Shown one piece after another: positions 7,354-13,687 of a stretch of 35,886 nt of DNA; positions within the stretch are counted from its first letter, which is position 1, and each line of letters opens with the position of its first letter. The DNA is taken from positions 329 through 36,214 of the forward strand of contig JABDCH010000019.1 in the NCBI GenBank assembly GCA_013288205.1. The letters run 5' to 3'. Origin of the DNA: Bacteroidota bacterium (GTDB taxonomy: Bacteria > Bacteroidota > Bacteroidia > JABEUT01). Position numbers and translations under genes: made by a program. The notes beneath the pieces are model-generated. The model had not been told where the DNA came from, did not search any database, and was given only the letters and a program-made list of their open reading frames with translations.

Positions 7354-7839
7354 ATGAAAAAAACAGAGTTAACAATAGAACGGGAAAAATTAGAAGTCAC
7401 TGTAACCAGGGTATTTGATACACCCAGGAAATTCCTCTACAAAGTTTTTACTGACCCGGCACACAAAGTCGTTTGGTGGAGATGTAACACCGTAACCAAC
7501 ATCTTTGTTCAAATGGATGTGAGGCCGGGTGGCTCCTGGCGCATTATACAAAGAGGCGAGGACGGAAAAGAATTTGCATTCCATGGCAAATACCTGGAAG
7601 TTATTTCACCGGAAAAGATTGTGAATACTTCGGAATTTGAAGAGATGCCCGGGCATGTAATTACTGAAACTGCTATATTTGAAGAGCAAGGTGATAAAAC
7701 AAAACTAACAATCATTTCCTCATTCCAAAATATAGAAGATTTGGAAGGAATGATAAAAGCCGGTATGGAATCGGGTACAACCGAAAGCATGGATCATATA
7801 GAAGAACTTTTAAGTAAACTCCAAACAATAACCATTTAA
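7354..7839 (+). CDS. SRPBCC (AHSA1-like) protein
   Basis: The product has 161 residues. The domain shows TVTRVFDTPRKFLYKVFTDP, then VVWWRCNTVTN, MDVRPGGSWRII, HGKYLEVISPEKIV and a final helix (TESMDHIEELLSKL). The WWRC... motif replaces the WWGPKG of its neighbours, so this is a separate branch that may bind a different ligand. It lies 6 bases after the hydrolase and 27 before a VOC gene. It is cytoplasmic. Confidence 0.92.
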   Translation: MKKTELTIEREKLEVTVTRVFDTPRKFLYKVFTDPAHKVVWWRCNTVTNIFVQMDVRPGGSWRIIQRGEDGKEFAFHGKYLEVISPEKIVNTSEFEEMPGHVITETAIFEEQGDKTKLTIISSFQNIEDLEGMIKAGMESGTTESMDHIEELLSKLQTITI

Positions 7840-7866
7840 ATTTCTAACCTTAAAAAAACAATCACC

Positions 7867-8298
7867 ATGGCTAAAACATCAATTTATCTCAATTTTGAAG
7901 GCAATTGCGAAGAAGCCTTCAACTATTACAAAAATGTATTTAAAACTGATTTTGTGGGTCAAATTTTCCGCATGAAGGATGCACCACCTATGCCCGGCGC
8001 ACCCAAGATTTCAGATAAGGAAGCAAATTCCATTATGAATATTGCACTCCCCATATTGGGCGGAACTATTATCATGGGTACCGATATGCTGGAATCCATG
8101 GGGCATAAATCAAAAATTGGCAATAACACCACTATCTGCCTTGAAGCAGACACTAAAGAAGAGATTGACCGCTTATATAAAGCCCTCTCGGATGGTGGTT
8201 CCGAAATGAGTGCTCCTATGGATATGTTCTGGGGCTATTGGGGCGTTTGCCTCGACCGTTTTGGCATCCGTTGGATGTTCAACTGTATGAACAAATAA
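7867..8298 (+). CDS. VOC family protein, PhnB/YjdN-like
   Basis: The product has 143 residues, the usual length for stand-alone PhnB/YjdN proteins. It starts with YLNFEGNCEEAFNYYKNVFK, contains MKDAPPMPGAPKISDKEANS and GGTIIMGTDML, and ends with WGYWGVCLDRFGIRWMFNC, the diagnostic C-terminal strand. It may be a metal- or ligand-binding VOC protein; the family's biochemical role is poorly known. It is the second VOC gene of the cluster but only distantly similar to the one at 4622. After it, tight gene spacing breaks for 115 bases holding a hairpin and a gene fragment. Confidence 0.92.
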   Translation: MAKTSIYLNFEGNCEEAFNYYKNVFKTDFVGQIFRMKDAPPMPGAPKISDKEANSIMNIALPILGGTIIMGTDMLESMGHKSKIGNNTTICLEADTKEEIDRLYKALSDGGSEMSAPMDMFWGYWGVCLDRFGIRWMFNCMNK

Positions 8299-8315
8299 AA
8301 TTATTTCCGGCAAAT

Positions 8316-8344
8316 CCCACAATGCTCCTTAAGGGCATTGTGGG
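8316..8344 (+). terminator. Strong hairpin inside the SRPBCC operon
   Basis: A perfect 10-bp stem CCCACAATGC (8316-8325) / GCATTGTGGG (8335-8344) closes a 9-nt loop that itself contains CCTTAAGG. No T-run follows, so it may attenuate, stabilise the upstream mRNA end or mark a duplication join instead of acting as a standard terminator. Confidence 0.55.
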
Positions 8345-8417
8345 TGCCAAAATGGGCTGGAATATAAGCCTTGATAAATTGTACCTTTATTCACTAATCA
8401 AAATAAAAACATCATGA
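8334..8417 (+). pseudogene. C-terminal fragment of an SRPBCC gene
   Basis: One frame reads GIVGAKMGWNISLDKLYLYS and ends at TGA 8415-8417, overlapping the DoxX start. The stretch VGAKMGWNISLDKL matches the C-terminus of the SRPBCC protein encoded at 6093-6554 (GGAEMGWNMSLDKL). At DNA level 8343-8378 matches 6489-6524 at 33 of 36 positions, and 26 of 27 over 8352-8378. No start codon or N-terminal domain remains, so it is a relic of duplication or deletion and not a gene. Confidence 0.75.
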
Positions 8418-8785
8418 AAAAAACAAACACTATCTACTGGATCTTTACAGGATTATTATCCCTAGGAATGCTATTTGCATCAGTACCAAGCTTAATTTTC
8501 AGAGCACAGGCTGAAACCTTCTTTGCTACGTTGAGTTTTCCTACCTATATGATTTCCTTTTTAGACATTGCTAAAATATTAGGAGTCATCGCCATCCTTG
8601 TCCCCGGTTATCCCAGGGTAAAAGAATGGGCCTATGCAGGGCTTACATTCGACTTATTGGGCGCTACTTATTGCCAAATAGCAAAAGGTCTTCCGGTGAC
8701 TAATTGGGTGTTCATGATTGTTTGGTTTGTACCACTTGTGGGCTCTTACATCTACTATCATAAAAAACTAAAAGCAACCGTATAA
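8414..8785 (+). CDS. DoxX-like four-TM membrane protein
   Basis: The product has 123 residues with four hydrophobic helices: about residues 7-28, 45-65, 71-90 and 96-115. The pattern GLLSLGMLFASVPSLIF, then FLDIAKILGVIAILVPGYPRVKEWAYAGLTFDLLGA, is typical of the DoxX-like family. Members are inner-membrane proteins linked to redox or thiol stress in some bacteria, but this short subgroup is uncharacterised. It is often found near ArsR and SRPBCC genes, as here. Its start overlaps the end of the SRPBCC fragment. Confidence 0.88.
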   Translation: MKKTNTIYWIFTGLLSLGMLFASVPSLIFRAQAETFFATLSFPTYMISFLDIAKILGVIAILVPGYPRVKEWAYAGLTFDLLGATYCQIAKGLPVTNWVFMIVWFVPLVGSYIYYHKKLKATV

Positions 8786-8794
8786 ATTATTGTC

Positions 8795-9010
8795 ATGTCA
8801 TTCCAGGCATATATTGATAATATCAAAAAGAAGACCGGCAAAACACCGGAAGATTTCAGAAAGCTTGCCGAAAAGAAAGGTTTGCTAAAACCCGGTGTTA
8901 AAGCTATGGAAGTGGTTAACTGGCTGAAAAAAGATTTCGGTTTGGGGCATGGACACGCCATGGCTATTTATGCAGTATTTAAAGGCATTAAGCAATCTAA
9001 ACAGGAATAG
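8795..9010 (+). CDS. DUF4287 domain protein
   Basis: The product is a 71-residue basic protein. It matches DUF4287 by MSFQAYIDNIKKKTGKTPEDFRKLA... and ...LKPGVKAMEVVNWLKKDFGLGHGHAMAIYAVFK. It is entirely helical in appearance with no membrane segment. The function of the family is not known; it recurs in stress-type clusters with DoxX-like and SRPBCC genes. It lies 9 bases after the DoxX-like gene and 3 before the next small gene. Confidence 0.88.
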   Translation: MSFQAYIDNIKKKTGKTPEDFRKLAEKKGLLKPGVKAMEVVNWLKKDFGLGHGHAMAIYAVFKGIKQSKQE

Positions 9011-9013
9011 TAA

Positions 9014-9238
9014 ATGCATACTGAAATGGTTGAAGTTTTCAAAACAAATGTTCGGCGGCCGAAACAGGCAAGGATACTGGAAGGTGCATTAACCTCACAA
9101 TTTCCATTAATCAAGATAAATTTTGATTTGGAAGATTGCGATAAAGTGCTGAGAGTGGAAGGCAAGAAATTTGCTCCGGAAAAAGTAATAGAGTTGCTCC
9201 ATTCCAACGGATATTTTTGCCAGGTACTGGAATATTGA
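9014..9238 (+). CDS. Small protein with possible HMA-like ferredoxin fold, no CxxC
   Basis: The product has 74 residues. The pattern VEVFKTNVRRPKQARILEGALTSQFP, then KINFDLEDCDKVLRVEG, then VIELLHSNGYFCQVLEY suggests the beta-alpha-beta-beta-alpha-beta order of heavy-metal-associated folds, where two helices pack on a four-stranded sheet. The metal-binding CxxC is missing, so metal transport is unlikely. An alternative start is ATG 9026 (MVEVFKTN). It sits 3 bases after the DUF4287 gene. The ORF is well supported by context; the fold is inferred from pattern only. Confidence 0.65.
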   Translation: MHTEMVEVFKTNVRRPKQARILEGALTSQFPLIKINFDLEDCDKVLRVEGKKFAPEKVIELLHSNGYFCQVLEY

Positions 9239-9262
9239 ATTTAATTATCTAACCTACACGAT

Positions 9263-9697
9263 ATGGAAACAACAAATGAACCGGTTATTATTGAGCGAGC
9301 TTTTAATGTGCCAGCTATTAAGGTATGGAAAGCTATTACCAATAGAGACCAAATGGCTAAATGGTATTTTGACCTAAAGGAATTTAAACCGGAGATTGGA
9401 TTTGAATTTAGCTTTAATGGCGGCCCTGCTGATAAAGTATATATCCACAAATGTAAAATAACAGAAGTGGAATACTGTAAGAAAATAACCTACAGTTGGC
9501 GGTATGAAGGGTATGAGGGTATCTCTTATGTAACCTTTGAATTATTTGCCGGAGGAGACAATCAAACCAGGTTGAAATTAACACACTTAGGATTGGAAAC
9601 CTTCCCTGCAAGCAACCCCGATTTGGCAAAACACAATTTTGTAGAAGGTTGGACAGATATTATCGGAAGGTCGTTGAAAGAATATTTGGAGAAATAA
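9263..9697 (+). CDS. SRPBCC (AHSA1-like) protein, last gene of the cluster
   Basis: The product has 144 residues. Recognised from IIERAFNVPAIKVWKAITNRDQMAKWYFDL, the FEFSFNGG strand, and the final helix HNFVEGWTDIIGRSLKEYLEK. WYFDL replaces the WWGPKG motif, marking the more divergent AHSA1 subgroup. It is the last same-strand gene of the locus; the next gene is convergent on the other strand, 17 bases away. Whether it is driven by the 2283 promoter or an internal one cannot be seen. Confidence 0.9.
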   Translation: METTNEPVIIERAFNVPAIKVWKAITNRDQMAKWYFDLKEFKPEIGFEFSFNGGPADKVYIHKCKITEVEYCKKITYSWRYEGYEGISYVTFELFAGGDNQTRLKLTHLGLETFPASNPDLAKHNFVEGWTDIIGRSLKEYLEK

Positions 9698-9714
9698 ACA
9701 AGGGCAGTAGATTC

Positions 9715-10647
9715 TTATATTTTCCCTTCCCTTTCTTCGGTAATTTGCTTCAGGGTAATAAGTTCACGCATTTTATCTTTTGCTTCGCCTGCAGGGCTTC
9801 CCAGATAGGATTTACCACCTTCGAGTGATTTGCTGGGAGCCGACTGTCCTAGCAGCACTGCCCCCTTGCCAATATGAATATTGCTTGGTATGCCAACTTG
9901 ACCCCAAAGGGTAACGCCATCTTCCAGGATAACGCATCCTGCTACACCAACTTGTGCAGCGATAAGACACATTTTACCAATGCAGGTATCGTGGCCTACG
10001 TGCACATGATTATCTAATTTACTTCCTGCCCCGATAATGGTTTTATCGGATACACCTTTGTCAATTGTACAGCAAGCGCCTAAATCAACATCATCCTCAA
10101 TAACCACATTTCCGCAGGAAAGCATTTTATCGAAATGAGTTGAACGTTTTTTGTAATAAAAAGCATCGGCACCTATTACGGTTCCCGAATGGATAGTTAC
10201 ACGATTACCAATGATAGTTTCATCGTAAATAGTAACGTTGGGATGAATTACACAATCATCTCCTATCACCACATTGTCACCAATAAATACCCCCGGCATA
10301 ATAACCGTATTATTCCCAATTTTAGCAGTTGGACTAATCATTTCCTTTTGAGAGAAATTTTCAGGATGGAAATGCTTTATGATTTTATTATAGGCACTAA
10401 ACGGATCATCTGAAAAAAGCAATGCTTTCCCTTCAGGGCGTGCTACTTTTTTATTAATGATAACGGTAGTAGCATTCGATTGCAGGGCCTTATCGTAGTA
10501 CTTAGGATGATCAACAAAAACTATATCACCTTTTTCTACCCGATGGATTTCGTTTAAACCTGTAATAAGGTGTTTAGGATTGCCATCAAACTCTGCCGCT
10601 ATAATAGAAGCAATTTGTTCAAGAGTCTGAGGTGGATTGATTTTCAT
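9715..10647 (-). CDS. LpxD-like UDP-3-O-acylglucosamine N-acyltransferase paralogue
   Basis: The product has 310 residues. An N-terminal uridine-binding-like domain (about 1-100) is followed by a left-handed beta-helix of hexapeptide repeats (about 105-270, for example IGNNTVIMPGVFIGDNVVIG). His219 in HVHVGHD aligns with the catalytic His of LpxD, which adds the N-linked acyl chain of lipid A in the cytoplasm. It is shorter than canonical LpxD (about 340) and lacks its long C-terminal helix. Bacteroidota often carry such a second copy beside a true lpxD, so it may be a paralogue with another sugar-nucleotide substrate. Start ATG is at 10647, four bases after a -7 element. Confidence 0.82.
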   Translation of the reverse strand: MKINPPQTLEQIASIIAAEFDGNPKHLITGLNEIHRVEKGDIVFVDHPKYYDKALQSNATTVIINKKVARPEGKALLFSDDPFSAYNKIIKHFHPENFSQKEMISPTAKIGNNTVIMPGVFIGDNVVIGDDCVIHPNVTIYDETIIGNRVTIHSGTVIGADAFYYKKRSTHFDKMLSCGNVVIEDDVDLGACCTIDKGVSDKTIIGAGSKLDNHVHVGHDTCIGKMCLIAAQVGVAGCVILEDGVTLWGQVGIPSNIHIGKGAVLLGQSAPSKSLEGGKSYLGSPAGEAKDKMRELITLKQITEEREGKI

Positions 10648-10651
10648 GGCC

Positions 10652-10659
10652 CAAAGATA
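10652..10659 (-). promoter_or_regulatory. Promoter -7 element, near-leaderless, LpxD-like gene
   Basis: On the minus strand TATCTTTG is followed by GGCC and then the ATG at 10647. With a start site 5-7 bases downstream of the element, the transcript would begin at about the start codon. Confidence 0.6.
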
Positions 10660-10685
10660 CGGATTATATGAACTTTACGAACTCA

Positions 10686-11171
10686 TTATTTCCTGAATTG
10701 CTTCGACCATTCAATGGCAGCCTCCATTTTATCAAAAACTTCTACGGGGGTGGGTTGCCTGTTTGTATTGATGAAAAAGTTCAATTGGAGTTTACCCTGG
10801 GTTTTTTCGACCACAAAAGCACGTGATAATTTATTTGTACACCCCTCACCGGACATATAATCCCTGGCTGCCTTATCCATCGACATCATATCCTTCCCGA
10901 ATATGATAACCGGGTACGAAAAACCCTCGGAATAACTAAGCCTGTTTTCAGTAATAATTTTAAAGTTTTCTGCTGTAAAATGCACTCGTTCAAGTCTTTC
11001 AATGAAGAGAATGCCATCCTTTATTTCGTAGATAGTGTTCCCAGTATTTAGCGGGGGTTTGTTAAGGATAGGCATCATAATTTCAAGTGAATCAGGAATT
11101 TCAACTCTCTTACTTATTGACAAATTGAATGCGGTTTGCGAAGATACTTTTTTTATATAATCTACTGTCAT
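10686..11171 (-). CDS. STAS/SEC14-like protein (DUF7793-type), unknown function
   Basis: The product has 161 residues, soluble, without signal or membrane segments. It resembles a Bacteroidota family annotated as STAS/SEC14-like. The pattern is two strands at the N-terminus (NTIYEIKDGILFIERLERV), a helix FTAENFKIITENRLSY, the strand YPVIIFGKDMM, AARDYMSGEGCTNKLSRAFV, and the end FFINTNRQPTPVEVFDKMEAAIEWSKQF, where an arm of the form FFxxxNxPxxPxxVF is typical. The role is unknown. It lies 38 bases upstream of the LpxD-like gene on the same strand and diverges from the DUF420 gene at 11223. Confidence 0.7.
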   Translation of the reverse strand: MTVDYIKKVSSQTAFNLSISKRVEIPDSLEIMMPILNKPPLNTGNTIYEIKDGILFIERLERVHFTAENFKIITENRLSYSEGFSYPVIIFGKDMMSMDKAARDYMSGEGCTNKLSRAFVVEKTQGKLQLNFFINTNRQPTPVEVFDKMEAAIEWSKQFRK

Positions 11172-11209
11172 TTTTAAAATAATAATACACCGCAGGATTT
11201 AAAAAAATC

Positions 11210-11217
11210 TACCTTTG
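11210..11217 (+). promoter_or_regulatory. Promoter -7 element, near-leaderless, DUF420 gene
   Basis: TACCTTTG is followed by CTGCC and then the ATG at 11223. The expected transcript would have a leader of only a few bases. Confidence 0.6.
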
Positions 11218-11222
11218 CTGCC

Positions 11223-11744
11223 ATGAATGATAAACTTGTTTCCCGGCTGATTATTGGCGTAACCATTGCAATACCGGTTGTCGTAACCGTACTTCATTTT
11301 ATGCCAAAACCCGATACCGTTCCCGATATAATAAAGCATTGCCCACTTTTAAATGCTACATTAAATGGAACTTGTACCCTGTTGCTTATAGCTTCTTACA
11401 TAGCCATACGGAACAAAAAAGTAACCGTACATAAAAGACTTAACGTAACCGCTTTTGTACTTTCAGCCATTTTCCTTTTAAGCTATGTAGCCTACCACTC
11501 TTTTGGCAAGGAAACCCGTTATCCAGATGGCCCTATGAGGCCTGTTTATCTGACCATCCTATTTTCGCATATCATACTGGCAGCCATAGTGTTACCAATG
11601 GTCTTGGTAAGTTTTTACCGGGGGCTTAGTAATCAAATTATCAAGCACCGGAAATTAGCTCGCTGGACTTTACCCATCTGGCTCTACGTTACCACAACGG
11701 GTGTAATTGTTTATTTGATGATTTCTCCCTACTATAATTTCTAA
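11223..11744 (+). CDS. DUF420 membrane protein (cytochrome oxidase-associated)
   Basis: The product has 173 residues with about five membrane helices. DUF420 features are LLNATLNGTCTLLLIASYIAIRNKKVTVHKRLN, then LLSYVAYHSFGKETRYPDGPMRPVYLTILFSH, then RKLARWTLPIWLYVTTTGVIVYLM. Several His residues (HKR, YHS, SH, KHRKLARW) sit at helix ends and could bind metal or heme. In Bacteroidota DUF420 usually closes a cytochrome c oxidase operon (SCO1-like and subunits). Here no oxidase genes lie upstream, since the neighbour is divergent, so it stands apart from them. The small CxxC protein downstream is the usual partner. Confidence 0.85.
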   Translation: MNDKLVSRLIIGVTIAIPVVVTVLHFMPKPDTVPDIIKHCPLLNATLNGTCTLLLIASYIAIRNKKVTVHKRLNVTAFVLSAIFLLSYVAYHSFGKETRYPDGPMRPVYLTILFSHIILAAIVLPMVLVSFYRGLSNQIIKHRKLARWTLPIWLYVTTTGVIVYLMISPYYNF

Positions 11745-11750
11745 GTTTCG

Positions 11751-11758
11751 TATCTTTG
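11751..11758 (+). promoter_or_regulatory. Promoter -7 element for small CxxC protein
   Basis: TATCTTTG matches TAnnTTTG and overlaps an upstream in-frame ATG at 11756, which therefore cannot be the start. ATG 11777 is the likely start, 18 bases downstream. Confidence 0.6.
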
Positions 11759-11776
11759 CGCTGCAAATGTTGCAAA

Positions 11777-12049
11777 ATGAATAAGCTTTCCAACATATTT
11801 TTTGCTTTAATTCTGCTCCTGTCTCCATTACTGACAGAGGCCCAATGCTCGGTGTGTACTGCCGGAGTTGCATCAACTGCGCGTACCGATGGAAAATTTG
11901 GTGCGGGTATTAATTCAGGCATAATATACCTGCTTATTGTTACTTACCTTGTTTTTTCCATAGCGGCCATATACTTTCTCCGCCACCGCATACGTTATTT
12001 CATGCGCACATTTGCCTCCCGTTGGCGAATGTTTATAGCTTCTTTCTGA
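11777..12049 (+). CDS. Small secreted/membrane CxxC protein following DUF420
   Basis: The product has 90 residues from ATG 11777 (MNKLSNIFFALILLLSPLL). A signal peptide ends near TEA, followed by QCSVCTAGVASTA, where the CSVC pair could bind a metal or form a disulfide. A membrane helix (IIYLLIVTYLVFSIAAIYFL) and a basic tail (RHRIRYFMR) follow. Similar small proteins sit after DUF420 in Bacteroidota oxidase operons, hinting at a copper or assembly role outside the membrane, but this is unproven. The ATG at 11756 is rejected because it lies in the promoter. The stop overlaps a hairpin. Confidence 0.75.
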   Translation: MNKLSNIFFALILLLSPLLTEAQCSVCTAGVASTARTDGKFGAGINSGIIYLLIVTYLVFSIAAIYFLRHRIRYFMRTFASRWRMFIASF

Positions 12050-12070
12050 GGAGCTTACACAGAAAGAAGC
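12038..12070 (+). terminator. Hairpin overlapping end of small CxxC gene
   Basis: An 11-bp perfect stem GCTTCTTTCTG (12038-12048) / CAGAAAGAAGC (12060-12070) straddles the stop at 12047-12049. The following bases are pyrimidine-rich but without a T-run. It is probably a terminator or mRNA 3' stabiliser. Confidence 0.5.
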
Positions 12071-12116
12071 CGCCATCTTCCTCTATTTTCAATAAAAGGA
12101 CCTTAGGTAAGCTGAC

Positions 12117-12135
12117 AGGAGTTTATAAAACTCCT
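12117..12135. terminator. Second hairpin before the trpS promoter
   Basis: AGGAGTTT-ATA-AAACTCCT is a perfect 8-bp stem with a 3-nt loop. It lies between the small CxxC gene and the -7 element at 12147. Confidence 0.45.
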
Positions 12136-12146
12136 TAAGAATTAGC

Positions 12147-12154
12147 TAATTTTG
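12147..12154 (+). promoter_or_regulatory. Apparent original trpS promoter -7 element
   Basis: TAATTTTG matches TAnnTTTG. The next regular gene on this strand is trpS, but a 440-base block with a four-helix-bundle gene and its repeats (about 12171-12609) now lies between. Confidence 0.5.
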
Positions 12155-12182
12155 CAAATATTAAAAAAATAGTGGTTAGTCT

Positions 12183-12201
12183 TCAGTAGTTAGTGGTCAG
12201 T
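12183..12201 (+). repeat. Left 19-nt inverted repeat flanking the four-helix-bundle gene
   Basis: TCAGTAGTTAGTGGTCAGT is the exact reverse complement of 12583-12601. It is preceded by a looser copy, AGTGGTTAGT at 12171, giving a short AGTNGTYAGT-type series. Confidence 0.85.
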
Positions 12202-12223
12202 ATAAAATTAAACATATTAAAAT

Positions 12224-12580
12224 ATGAAAATAAAGAGGTTTGAGGATATTATTGCATGGCAAAAGGCACAGGATTTGACTGTTGAGATTTATTCATTGTT
12301 TAAAGGATTAAAGGATTACTCTTTCAGAGACCAAGTTTGCAGAGCATCCGTTTCTATATCAAATAATATTGCTGAAGGGTTTGACAGAAGCAGCTTAATT
12401 GATTTCAAACGCTTCTTATATATTTCCCTAAGCTCATGTAGTGAGGTAAAATCTATGCTTTACTTAGCAGAAAGGCTAAACTATATTGATGAAAAAAATC
12501 GGAATTTACTAATCAACCAGGCAGCTGAGGTTTCGATGATACTTACAGGATTGATAAAATCCATTAACCCTTCTAACTGA
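12224..12580 (+). CDS. Four-helix-bundle protein (23S rRNA intervening-sequence protein family)
   Basis: The product has 118 residues. It starts IKRFEDIIAWQKAQDLTVEIY, contains FRDQVCRASVSISNNIAEGFDR and FKRFLYISLSSCSEVKSMLYLAERL, and ends with a long helix (NLLINQAAEVSMILTGLIKS). These are defining stretches of the S23/four-helix-bundle family. Members were first seen in rRNA insertions, and relatives include the Avd protein of diversity-generating retroelements, which binds nucleic acid. In Bacteroidota they commonly occur as lone genes bracketed by inverted repeats, as seen here. That suggests the gene and repeats behave as a small mobile or passively mobilised unit. No reverse transcriptase or variable repeat is nearby. 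Confidence 0.9.
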   Translation: MKIKRFEDIIAWQKAQDLTVEIYSLFKGLKDYSFRDQVCRASVSISNNIAEGFDRSSLIDFKRFLYISLSSCSEVKSMLYLAERLNYIDEKNRNLLINQAAEVSMILTGLIKSINPSN

Positions 12581-12582
12581 CG

Positions 12583-12601
12583 ACTGACCACTAACTACTG
12601 A
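12583..12601 (-). repeat. Right 19-nt inverted repeat flanking the four-helix-bundle gene
   Basis: ACTGACCACTAACTACTGA is the perfect inverse of 12183-12201. It lies two bases after the gene's stop and ends nine bases before the trpS ATG. Confidence 0.85.
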
Positions 12602-12610
12602 CAACTGACT

Positions 12611-13582
12611 ATGGCACGAATACTTACAGGCATACAAAGTACAGGCATACCGCATCTCGGCAACATTCTGGGCGCTATTAAGCCGGCTATTGAAATGGCT
12701 AACAATCCAAATAATGATGCATTTTTATTTATTGCCGATTTACATTCACTTACCACTATTTTTGATCCAAATATCCGTAAAGAGCACACCTATGGCGTGG
12801 CTGCCGCATGGCTGGCTTTTGGGCTCGACCCGGAAAAAACCGTTTTTTACCGCCAATCGGACGTTACAGAAGTATGCGAACTCACTTGGGATTTGTGCTG
12901 CTCTGCACCTTACCCTATGCTTGCCAATGCAACTTCTTTTAAAGATAAATTAGACCGCTTGTCAGATGTAAATGGAGGCATCTTCATTTATCCTGTTTTA
13001 ATGGCCGCAGATATCATATTGTATGATGCTAATTTTGTACCCGTAGGCAAAGACCAACAACAGCATCTTGAAATGACCCGAGATATTGCCAGTACATTCA
13101 ATAACCGCTATGGCGAAACCTTTGTTATTCCCGAAGCTAAAGTGGATGAACAGGTAATGATAATTCCGGGCATTGACGGACAAAAGATGAGCAAGTCTTA
13201 TAATAATACGGTTAACATTTTCCTGCCTGATAAAGAACTGCGCAAGGTGATTATGAAAATAATTACCGATGCTACTCCCGTGGAACAGCCAAAGAATCCG
13301 GATACTTGTAACGTTTTCAAGCTATACAGCTATGTTGCCACAACAGACAAGATAGAGGAAATGCGGCAAAATTATTTGCGCGGAGGGTATGGCTACGGAC
13401 AGGCAAAAGAGGCGCTATATCAAACCCTGGTGGAAAAGTTTAGTAAAGAAAGAGAGCTATATGCTAACTACATGAACAATAAAGAAGAGTTGGATAAAAA
13501 GCTAAAAATAGGTGCAGATAAGGCTAGAGTAGTGGCGCAAGAAACCTTAAAAAGAGTAAGAACAAAATTGGGATTTAAGTAA
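12611..13582 (+). CDS. trpS: Tryptophan--tRNA ligase
   Basis: The product has 323 residues, a normal bacterial length. It charges tRNA-Trp with tryptophan in the cytoplasm. The class I signatures are present: the HIGH-type GIPHLGN at residues 12-18 and KMSKS at 192-196. GKDQQQHLEMTRDIA, typical of TrpRS, lies between them. The start ATG follows the right inverted repeat by nine bases, so the leader is now formed by repeat sequence. No trp leader or T-box-like element is visible. The call is firm. Confidence 0.97.
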   Translation: MARILTGIQSTGIPHLGNILGAIKPAIEMANNPNNDAFLFIADLHSLTTIFDPNIRKEHTYGVAAAWLAFGLDPEKTVFYRQSDVTEVCELTWDLCCSAPYPMLANATSFKDKLDRLSDVNGGIFIYPVLMAADIILYDANFVPVGKDQQQHLEMTRDIASTFNNRYGETFVIPEAKVDEQVMIIPGIDGQKMSKSYNNTVNIFLPDKELRKVIMKIITDATPVEQPKNPDTCNVFKLYSYVATTDKIEEMRQNYLRGGYGYGQAKEALYQTLVEKFSKERELYANYMNNKEELDKKLKIGADKARVVAQETLKRVRTKLGFK

Positions 13583-13588
13583 AATAAT

Positions 13589-13664
13589 GGAACGCAGATG
13601 ACGCAGACTAATAAGATACTCGCAGATCATTTTAATCATAAACAATCTGTGTCATCTGCGTTCC
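13589..13664. repeat. Long inverted repeat between trpS and metH
   Basis: GGAACGCAGATGACGCAGA (13589-13607) pairs with TCTGTGTCATCTGCGTTCC (13646-13664) with one mismatch, spaced by 38 bases that hold another CGCAGATC. The cgcagatgacgcaga style is a dispersed intergenic repeat I recognise from Bacteroidota genomes. It could also end trpS transcripts. Confidence 0.75.
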
Positions 13665-13687
13665 ACTTGTATTAAATAATATATTGA

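Noticed and set aside
12224-12580. Diversity-generating retroelement (Avd-like protein)
   Set aside because: No reverse transcriptase, template repeat or variable repeat is within the window near this gene.
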